A program made the position numbers and the translations under genes. The notes beneath the pieces are model-generated. The model saw nothing but the letters and a program-made list of their open reading frames with translations, did no database searches and had not been told where the DNA came from. A stretch of 32,421 bases of DNA from Pseudomonas fluorescens (GTDB taxonomy: Bacteria > Pseudomonadota > Gammaproteobacteria > Pseudomonadales > Pseudomonadaceae): positions 1-32,421 of the forward strand of contig NZ_CABVHY010000051.1 of assembly GCF_902497875.1 (NCBI RefSeq). Direction: 5' to 3'. The stretch's first letter is position 1; each line of letters opens with the position of its first letter. Positions 13,797-22,100 of the stretch are shown one piece after another.

Positions 13797-15320
13797 ATGA
13801 CCGTGATCAAGCAAGACGACCTGATTCAGAGCGTTGCTGACGCCCTGCAGTTCATTTCCTACTACCATCCCGTGGATTTCATCCAGGCCATGCACGAGGC
13901 CTACCTGCGTGAAGAGTCGCCGGCTGCCCGCGATTCCATGGCGCAGATCCTGATCAACTCACGGATGTGTGCCACCGGCCACCGGCCGATCTGCCAAGAC
14001 ACCGGCATCGTCACCGTATTCGTCCGCGTGGGCATGGACGTGCGCTGGGATGGCGCGACCATGGGCCTGGACGACATGATCAACGAAGGCGTGCGTCGCG
14101 CCTACAACTTGCCGGAAAACATCCTGCGTGCTTCGATCCTTGCCGACCCGGCAGGCGCTCGCAAGAACACCAAGGACAACACCCCGGCAGTGATCCACTA
14201 CTCCATCGTTCCGGGTAACACCGTTGAAGTGGACGTAGCGGCCAAGGGTGGCGGCTCCGAGAACAAGTCGAAGATGGCCATGCTCAACCCGTCCGACTCG
14301 ATCGTCGACTGGGTGCTCAAGACTGTCCCGACCATGGGTGCTGGCTGGTGCCCACCGGGCATGCTCGGCATCGGTATCGGCGGCACCGCCGAGAAAGCCG
14401 CGGTAATGGCCAAGGAAGTGTTGATGGAATCCATCGACATCCACGAGCTGAAAAAGCGCGGCCCGTCCAACCGTATCGAAGAGATGCGCCTGGAACTGTT
14501 CGAGAAGGTCAACCAACTGGGCATCGGCGCCCAGGGCCTCGGTGGCCTGACCACCGTCCTCGACGTGAAGATCATGGACTACCCGACCCACGCCGCCTCC
14601 CTGCCGGTGTGCATGATCCCGAACTGCGCGGCAACTCGTCACGCGCACTTCGTGCTCGACGGTTCCGGCCCGGCTTCGCTGGAAGCACCACCTTTGGACG
14701 CCTACCCGGAAATCGTCTGGGAAGCCGGCCCGTCGGCGCGTCGGGTCAACCTCGACACCCTGACCCCGGAAGACGTGCAGAGCTGGAAGCCGGGCGAAAC
14801 CGTCCTGCTCAACGGCAAGATGCTCACCGGTCGCGACGCCGCGCACAAACGCATGGTCGAGATGCTGAACAAGGGTGAAACCTTGCCGGTCGACCTCAAG
14901 GGTCGCTTCATCTACTACGTCGGCCCGGTCGATCCGGTACGCGAAGAAGTGGTTGGCCCAGCCGGCCCGACTACCGCGACGCGGATGGACAAGTTCACCC
15001 GGCAGATTCTCGAGCAGACGGGCCTGTTGGGCATGATCGGCAAGTCCGAGCGCGGCCCGACCGCTATCGAAGCGATCAAGGACCACAAGGCCGTGTACCT
15101 GATGGCTGTTGGCGGCGCTGCCTATCTGGTAGCCCAGGCGATCAAGAAATCCCGCGTAGTGGCCTTCGCCGAACTGGGCATGGAAGCGATCTACGAGTTT
15201 GACGTCAAGGACATGCCGGTGACCGTTGCGGTGGATAGCAAGGGTGAGTCGGTACACATCACCGGTCCTGCCATCTGGCAGAAAAAGATCAGTGACAGCC
15301 TGGCGGTAGAAGTGCAGTAA
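13797..15320 (+). CDS. Class I fumarate hydratase (4Fe-4S)
   Basis: A 507-residue iron-sulfur fumarase interconverting fumarate and malate in the TCA cycle, syntenic with PA4333. The start is the ATG at 13797 behind GAGGAG, not the earlier in-frame ATG at 13767. Residues 1-300 match the alpha-region (PICQDTG with C66, GWCPPGMLGIG, SLPVCMIPNCAATRHAHF) and the C-terminal 200 the beta-region (KMLTGRDAAHKRM, YYVGPVDP, RMDKF, IGKSERGP), fused as in E. coli FumA/FumB. Three of the conserved cysteines should hold the cluster. A strong terminator follows. Oxygen-labile enzymes of this class are usually accompanied elsewhere by a class II FumC. Confidence 0.95.
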   Translation: MTVIKQDDLIQSVADALQFISYYHPVDFIQAMHEAYLREESPAARDSMAQILINSRMCATGHRPICQDTGIVTVFVRVGMDVRWDGATMGLDDMINEGVRRAYNLPENILRASILADPAGARKNTKDNTPAVIHYSIVPGNTVEVDVAAKGGGSENKSKMAMLNPSDSIVDWVLKTVPTMGAGWCPPGMLGIGIGGTAEKAAVMAKEVLMESIDIHELKKRGPSNRIEEMRLELFEKVNQLGIGAQGLGGLTTVLDVKIMDYPTHAASLPVCMIPNCAATRHAHFVLDGSGPASLEAPPLDAYPEIVWEAGPSARRVNLDTLTPEDVQSWKPGETVLLNGKMLTGRDAAHKRMVEMLNKGETLPVDLKGRFIYYVGPVDPVREEVVGPAGPTTATRMDKFTRQILEQTGLLGMIGKSERGPTAIEAIKDHKAVYLMAVGGAAYLVAQAIKKSRVVAFAELGMEAIYEFDVKDMPVTVAVDSKGESVHITGPAIWQKKISDSLAVEVQ

Positions 15321-15338
15321 GGGCTTCTTTTTCCAGAC

Positions 15339-15373
15339 AAAAAGGCGGCAGGGGCAACTCTGCCGCCTTTTTT
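15339..15373 (+). terminator. Intrinsic terminator of the fumarase gene
   Basis: AAAGGCGGCAG (15341-15351) pairs perfectly with CTGCCGCCTTT (15360-15370) around an 8-nt loop, followed by more T. It isolates the Tc operon from fumarase transcription. Confidence 0.93.
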
Positions 15374-15405
15374 GTTGCCTGTCCGTTGAAGGATCGCCGT
15401 TCGAC

Positions 15406-15450
15406 GCTTAGCAATAAAAATGATGTTCGTGTAACCATTTTATTCTAAGC
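15406..15450. other. AT-rich imperfect inverted repeat next to the Tc box
   Basis: The arm 15406-15422 (GCTTAGCAATAAAAATG) pairs with 15436-15450 (CATTTTATTCTAAGC) over 15 pairs with two single-base bulges and a 13-nt loop. It lies between the fumarase terminator and the lux-type box, 11 bp before the latter. It could be a regulator site, an insulating stem or the scar of the island end. Confidence 0.45.
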
Positions 15451-15461
15451 AACACCCCTCG

Positions 15462-15481
15462 AACTGTCAGATCTGACAGGT
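15462..15481 (+). promoter_or_regulatory. lux/las-box-like palindrome before the Tc operon
   Basis: The 20-mer is AACTGTCAGATCTGACAGGT, with a perfect 16-bp palindrome CTGTCAGATCTGACAG inside. A -10-like CTAGTT (15502-15507) begins 21 nt past the box. The first Tc start codon is 80 bp downstream. Position and spacing fit class II activation by a LuxR-family protein. Confidence 0.72.
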
Positions 15482-15560
15482 TACACCCTCTTCGTTTATC
15501 GCTAGTTTGAACCTGCCGGGCGCTCCGAGAGCCCCCCCTTTCTGGCAGGAGATCGATTAG

Positions 15561-18500
15561 ATGGACGGAGAACAGAATTCCCTGGTGCACTCCCTGGTCG
15601 AGACCGACGGCCAACCCAGGAAGGGCCGTATGAGTTTCAAAACGGCCATGCAGAAAATGGGGTTTACCTCGGTCTTCGACATCATTCGCCTGCCCAGGGC
15701 CGAATTCGCCGAGCAACTCGCCAGGCTGAGCGATGCCGACGCCCACCAGGCTTATGACAATGCCATGGGGTATGCCCAACAGATCGCCCGTTTGTACAGG
15801 GAACACCAGATATCCTCCGGAGCTCCCCAACATCTGGGCCAGCGCACCGGAGTTCGCGCCTTGCTGGAAATAGGCCCCGGTTACCAGAATTTGTTCGGGG
15901 AGAGCTGGGATGAGTTTTGCAAAACAGGAGCGCTGGCGGCCGTCGACGGACCGGTGGCCTACCTGAACACGCTCTATACCTTTATCAAGGAACTGGAAGC
16001 ATCAAGCAAAGATGACCGCAGAGTCGTGTTGGACAAACGCCGTCCGGACATCAAGGAACTGCTGATAAACGAGGACACGACCAACACACCCATCCCGATG
16101 TTGAATATCGTCAATGAAGTGCTGACCCAGACTATTCAAAGTCACCTGAAAAAAGATATTTACGAAGAACTGGCCAGCCGGCGCTATCCCTTCGAGTTTC
16201 CCTACAATCTTTATCATCACCAGTGTTTGCTGGGATTAACCGCGGAAAAACCGGGGCTGGGGGAGTTGAACTATCGGGTCAGTATGTTGCTGCCCCTTAC
16301 TCAGAACGCCGATAACGCTTATGGCCAGGTACTGACAAATCCGAGCGTCGAAGCCCAGCGTTTGTTGTCGGGATTAAGTACTGAACAGCAAACGCTGCTG
16401 ATAGAACGCTCGCTATTCACGACGTTTTATCTTTCAAGTGCCGACCTGAGCACTGGCTGGGCAAGCCCTGGCACCACCTACATTCGGCCACACCACGCCT
16501 GGGGCTCCTGTTTTCTATTGCCATCGCCACAACCTGACATGGGGACCGTGGAACCGGCTGCTGACACACCAGGAACCGTTGCTGAGGGAACAAACTTGGC
16601 ACAGGTCAACTTTTTCAAGGCAGGTGACACGACTCCAAAAGCCGTGACATTGAAGTTGAACTCATACGTTTTGAGCAACGACACCTTCTGGCAGTTTAAC
16701 TATCTACATGGCGCGACATCCACTAACACCGGCTCATTTATCCAGTTCAAGGAGGCTTTGCCCTCCCCGCCGGAATCGGGTTATAGAGCGACCTTCTACG
16801 TCGTTACCAGCACACAATCGTCGGGCGTAGCAAAGCAAAGCCTCACCCTCACGCTGGACAATCAGTACACCCTGACAGACCTGGAAAGTAACTTCTTTAC
16901 CGAGCACTACGGCCTGACTGCTCTAAAAGATCCCACTCTAGGTCTGATCGAACTGAACCAATTCATGCAACGCACCAGCCTGAACGCCGAACAGGCTGAA
17001 GCACTTCTGTCACAGCGTACGCAATTCCCCCGGTTGTCCCCCAACTGTCCAAGTACCCACCCCCAGCATGCCGGCATGCCGGATCCAAAAGATCCGACTA
17101 AAAAAATCCTGCCCTTCCCTCACGCGTCCCACTATGGCGCCTGTTATGTCAATGGCACCGGCTCCGATCTGTATGACAGTACCGCCACATCGTTGTATGG
17201 GGAGACCCACGCAGATCGTTTCGACAACTCCATGGGACTGGAAGAGGTCAACTACGGTACAGCGGACAACAAGATAATTGTCTGGTACCTGAGCAAAACC
17301 TCCCTCAACCGCTTCGACCGCCTGCAACGCATGATCCGCCTGCAACGCTGGACGGGCATTCCCTTTGCCGAGCTGGATACGCTGATCATCAGCGCCATGC
17401 GGGCCGAAGGCGAACGCAACCTGGGCCTGGAACTCAATACCAACACCCTGCGCGCCCTGGGGGTTTATCGCTACCTGGAGCAGCGCTTTGGCATCAAGCC
17501 GCAAGAGTTCGCTGCTCTTCTGCATGACTTGTCACCCTATGCGATTGGCGATCGATTACCGCTGTTCGATGAGGTGTTCAATCGGGTGAAGCTGTTCGAT
17601 ACAGCGCTGGTGCTCGATCAAACACCCTTCACCCTGGACAAGCCGGATGCCGCGTCACAAAAAACCCTGCTGCAACTGTGCGCCGGGCTGAGATTACAAC
17701 CGACAGAAGACTCGTTGCTGCCCTTGGTCAAACAGACAAATGAACACTTCACATCGCTGAAACGCGACCTGAGCACGGTAACGTCCATCTACCGCCAGGC
17801 ACGGATTGCCCGAATGCTCGACCTGTCGCCCGTGGACTTCCTGGCGCTGGCGGATCTGCTTGGCGGTGCGGCCTATAAAACAGCGCTGACCACGGGCCTT
17901 CTCGCCTCCCGGAATACGCCTGCGGATAACGCCCCGGACATCCTCGACATTCTGATGCAAATGGTCTGGGCGGTCGACTGGCTCAAGGAAAGCCAGCAGA
18001 GCGTGCCGCAGCTGCGCCAGCTAATACAGCGGGACGCCGACAATGCGCCACCCACCCAGACACTGAAAGATAGAGTGACCCGGTTGGTAATGGAGACACC
18101 GAACAGCCTGGTGACCGAACAACAGCTCAAGGCACTGAACCTTCCAGCCAATGAAGATAAGAAGCCCGCATCACGCGATTTTGGAGACGTCATCGACTGG
18201 TTCAAATTACTGCAGGACGACAAAGGCGCCGCCCCCAAGAAGCCCGTGATCGATGCGAAAGGCTTGGTGTGTACCTTGCCTTTTACCTCAAGCGATGAAA
18301 CCTCCACTCAACTCCAGGCTGCAGTAAAAAACCTGATCGCCCCCTTGAAGCTGGTAGACGCCGTCAAGCAGCAATGCCTGGAAAAACTCAGCAATCTATT
18401 ACTCAAGGCCCACGACCAACAGGCGCACCTGATCGAAGGCCTCTTGCAGGAAATCGGTCAATTACCGATAGACCGTGCAGTCACGGTGGTGCATTGGGCG

Positions 18501-19136
18501 AAGACCACGGTGAACGCCCTGCTCACGGCAGCACTCGGGGCGAAACCTGAACCGCAAAAACCAATTGACGACTCGAAACTGCAGGCACTGATCGCCCTGT
18601 TGCAGCCGGTCTTTGGTCATGCCCAGGCTTCCCGGCAGCTGCACCTGAGCAACAATGCCTTGCGCTTGTTCGTGGTTTCCCCGGCATGGCTGGGCCTGGA
18701 TGACTACCCGCCCGCAACCACCCCATTGTCGCTCGCCAACCTTTACCTGCTCGAACGTTTCACTCACTGGCTCAATACCCAGAAGCAGCCAGAAGAAAAG
18801 CTCCTGAATTACTTCAGCATCGCTAACCCGCCGTCAGCCCAGCTGAAAAACAAAGCCCTGCGCAAGGCCGTCAACGAAGACGCTGCCAGCTATCTGGCCA
18901 CGCTGCTGGAATGGAATGCCCAGGAGATCACCGTCCTGAGCAAAACCTTGCCGGACGAGCGCGCTCGATCGATGGCGCACATCGACTGGCTGCGCCGTTG
19001 CCAGGCTGCCTGCAAAGCCAGCGGGCTGTCCGCGGCCGCGCTGTTGTTGGCCACCCACCTGAACGAACACAGCACGCTTGCAGATTGGAAACCGGTCGGT
19101 GAAGCGGTCATGGCCGCCAGCCACGCCTCCCGCTAA
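15561..19136 (+). CDS. Tc toxin A component, N-terminal subunit (TcaA-like, VRP1 domain)
   Basis: An 1191-residue protein resembling the N-terminal part of TcA subunits of insecticidal toxin complexes, as in the split TcaA/TcaB form of Photorhabdus and Yersinia. The first 300 residues look like the VRP1/SpvA-type region (SVFDIIRLPRAEF; AYDNAMGYAQQIARLYREH; GPVAYLNTLYTFIKEL). Residues about 310-450 are beta- and Ser/Thr-rich, like a receptor-binding insert. From 470 on it is helical, forming the outer shell. There is no signal peptide, as in other TcA proteins. AGGAG lies about 9 nt before the ATG. It heads an operon with the next gene 24 bp away, behind the lux-type box. TcA pentamers bind the target cell and form the translocation channel. 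Confidence 0.9.
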   Translation: MDGEQNSLVHSLVETDGQPRKGRMSFKTAMQKMGFTSVFDIIRLPRAEFAEQLARLSDADAHQAYDNAMGYAQQIARLYREHQISSGAPQHLGQRTGVRALLEIGPGYQNLFGESWDEFCKTGALAAVDGPVAYLNTLYTFIKELEASSKDDRRVVLDKRRPDIKELLINEDTTNTPIPMLNIVNEVLTQTIQSHLKKDIYEELASRRYPFEFPYNLYHHQCLLGLTAEKPGLGELNYRVSMLLPLTQNADNAYGQVLTNPSVEAQRLLSGLSTEQQTLLIERSLFTTFYLSSADLSTGWASPGTTYIRPHHAWGSCFLLPSPQPDMGTVEPAADTPGTVAEGTNLAQVNFFKAGDTTPKAVTLKLNSYVLSNDTFWQFNYLHGATSTNTGSFIQFKEALPSPPESGYRATFYVVTSTQSSGVAKQSLTLTLDNQYTLTDLESNFFTEHYGLTALKDPTLGLIELNQFMQRTSLNAEQAEALLSQRTQFPRLSPNCPSTHPQHAGMPDPKDPTKKILPFPHASHYGACYVNGTGSDLYDSTATSLYGETHADRFDNSMGLEEVNYGTADNKIIVWYLSKTSLNRFDRLQRMIRLQRWTGIPFAELDTLIISAMRAEGERNLGLELNTNTLRALGVYRYLEQRFGIKPQEFAALLHDLSPYAIGDRLPLFDEVFNRVKLFDTALVLDQTPFTLDKPDAASQKTLLQLCAGLRLQPTEDSLLPLVKQTNEHFTSLKRDLSTVTSIYRQARIARMLDLSPVDFLALADLLGGAAYKTALTTGLLASRNTPADNAPDILDILMQMVWAVDWLKESQQSVPQLRQLIQRDADNAPPTQTLKDRVTRLVMETPNSLVTEQQLKALNLPANEDKKPASRDFGDVIDWFKLLQDDKGAAPKKPVIDAKGLVCTLPFTSSDETSTQLQAAVKNLIAPLKLVDAVKQQCLEKLSNLLLKAHDQQAHLIEGLLQEIGQLPIDRAVTVVHWAKTTVNALLTAALGAKPEPQKPIDDSKLQALIALLQPVFGHAQASRQLHLSNNALRLFVVSPAWLGLDDYPPATTPLSLANLYLLERFTHWLNTQKQPEEKLLNYFSIANPPSAQLKNKALRKAVNEDAASYLATLLEWNAQEITVLSKTLPDERARSMAHIDWLRRCQAACKASGLSAAALLLATHLNEHSTLADWKPVGEAVMAASHASR

Positions 19137-19159
19137 CGGCCAACGCTCAAGGAACGATC

Positions 19160-22100
19160 ATGTCCACATCCATCGACAGCCAGCTTAACGAATCCCTGCG
19201 TGATGCGCTGGTCGCGCTGTTTCTGCATGTCGTCGTACCCAACGACGAGACCATCAAAGCACTGAAGCTCGACGACAAAATCAAGACCGCCAACGATATC
19301 TACGAGTACCTGCTGCTCGATGTGCTGGTCAGTCAAAATGTGCCCACCAGCCCGGTGGCTTGCGCCCTTGCCAGCCTGCAGCAATACGTCAACGGCATCC
19401 TGATGAACATGGAGCCGGGTTACGAGCAGGCGAGCCTGACGCCTGAGCAAATCAAGAGCTGGCGCAATGAGATGCACCAATACCCGCTCTGGGCGGCCAA
19501 CCAGGCGTTGCGGCATTTCCCGGCGCTCTATCTGGCGCCTGCGCTGCGGTTGAACAAGACCGACAACTTCCGCCAACTGGAAAACGACATCAACCAGAAC
19601 CAGATTCAACCCGAAACCGTGCAGACGGCGGTGTTGGCTTACCTGGCGCGATTCGAGGAAATCGCCAACCTGAATGTGCTCAACGGTTACATCAACGGTG
19701 AAGACTTCGCCAACAGTCTTTATTACTTCATTGGCAAGTCCCGCGCCGAGAACGCCTATTACTGGCGTTCGCTGGATATGCGTCAGCGCCAGCCCATTGA
19801 TCCACATCACCATCCGGATGAAGTCCCACCGCCTTCTAAACACGATACTCCGGAGCCCGACGCCTGGTCCGACTGGAAGCGCGCCAACCTGCCGATCTCG
19901 GACAATGCCGTCGAACACTCGATTCGCCCGGTCTGGTTCAATAATCGGTTGTTTGTGGTTTGGGCAGAAATCATTTACCAGGACCCATCAGCGGTCAACC
20001 CTGCCACTGGATCGGAAGCAGAAACCACATCGAAGACCAACCCACAGTTGCGTTTGAATGTTTCCTATAAAAAATACGATGACAGTTGGAGCGCCCCGCA
20101 GACCTATCTTCAGGGCTACGGCACAGACACAAAACTGCATGAAAATCCGCATCTGTTAAATCAGATAGTCAATACCATTGCGGTATATGACCACTCCACC
20201 TCACCGGAAACGCTATTTATTGCTTTATATGTCGGCTATAAAGAGGGAAGCTTAGTAGACGGGACGAACGACGAATACACTTTCTTAAAAACGGCGAGAA
20301 TCGACAAAAACTTTAACGTAACACCTATGTTTCCGTCAAATGAAAAGGTACCCAACAAGACACAAAAACCGGCTTTACCCATTTCAAAAAACAACGACAC
20401 CGAGACCGAGAAACATGTTTTAACAGTAGGTAGACTTTTTGCCAGCACACAGTGGAACCTGGATAGATTTCAGTTTTGGCTACCGAGTTTCGTTACCGTA
20501 TTCACGGACGTGAAAAACACTTCAGAACATACTGGAACAGATGACTGGGATTATAAAGGACTTCAAAAAAACATAGCAGACCTGTCTAAAAATATCGACG
20601 TCACTTACGATCGCAAAACGGCAAACCTTCAATTTAAATCAAAGATAATCGACACTATTGATGGTAATGCCACTGTATCCATCCTATTTAACGACGCCAG
20701 TAATAATTCACTACTCCGTTTGACTTTAGTTTTTTATCCAGCGCCACCAACCCATGGACGAACCGTTCTTCTAGCGGGGTCAATTCTGGAACCTGTCGGA
20801 ACGAGTTTTTTCCTCCATCCCAGCCAGGAATACCACTTCCAGTTTCAGATTCCAAACCCTGGAGGGGACCCGACGATTAGCGATCTCTACGCTTTAATAA
20901 CTGACCAAGATAAATTAGATGACGCTAAATATATATGGACTACACTAAACAGCACACCAGAGGGTGAGAAACTCTCTCTTGAGGGAAAATTCATAAAGAA
21001 CACCGCCCTACCCTACTTACTCTCTCATTCTACACAAGAGTATACAGGCTTTGTTGTTTCAAACTCGACAGGCAGCCCAACTCTCGAGGCAGGAAAAACA
21101 TCAACCACGGCCACTAAACCCCTGGTACTACAACACATCATTCTGCATCCAAAGGAATCCACACAGGCCACCCCACAACAGTACGACGACATGATTGTAT
21201 TGGCAACTTCCCCCCCTCAAAGCAGGTTATTAGCGGGCGAGGGCCTTAGCCTCTCAATTCCTATCGACCAGAACACCATGCACCCCCATTGGCCAGGTGA
21301 TTGGCCAGACAATCCTTCATCCATTCCTTTTATCCACGGAGTCGCTATAAGCGAAGCTCCAAATTCAGGAGAAACACAGGGCGCGTTTATAGGCTTCGCA
21401 TTCAAAGCCGTCTCCGTGATCTGGGGAGAAAAGAACGACGCTGCAGACCAGATTTCCCCAATTATCTGGCACCAGGAAAGCCCTTCGCTGGGAAACGCAG
21501 AGTCCATTGATTTCGTCGGCACTGCGATCCACCACAGCGATGGATCTAAAACAGCCGAACGCCCTCCTATCCGCATGAACACTACCTTTGCCCGTCATCT
21601 GATGAATCTCGCCGAGGCAGGCCTGGGCGAGCTGCTTACATGGGGTACACAACAGCTGACAGAGCCGCCGACCTTTATTGACACCCATGCCGAGCCCATG
21701 GACTTCAACGGCGCCTATGGTCTGTATTTCAGGGAGCTATTCCTCTACCTGCCCTGGCTGGTTGCCGACCGTTTGAACCAGGAACAACAGTTCCGTGAGG
21801 CCGAGCGCTGGTTGGAGTATGTCTTCGATACAAATCGTAAAAAAGACAGCTCCGGCCGCCCCGACTACTGGAACGCGGTTGCGCTGGATGACTCCAAAGC
21901 TCCGCCCGCTCCCACTTGGCCGGCACCGTGGCCAAACGACCCCGACTTTATTGCCCGCAGCTCTCCGGTGCACTTTCGCAAGGCCCTGTACCTGCTGTAC
22001 CTGGATGTCCTGGTCAATCGTGGCGATGCGGCGTATCGGCAGTTGACGCCTGATGGCCTGGCGGAGGCCAAGCTCTGGTACGTGCGGGTGCTGGACCTGC

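Noticed and set aside
13959..15257. 432-codon open frame antisense to fumarase
   Set aside because: Shadow of a GC-rich gene; the His/Val/Gly-rich product has no recognisable motif or ribosome site.
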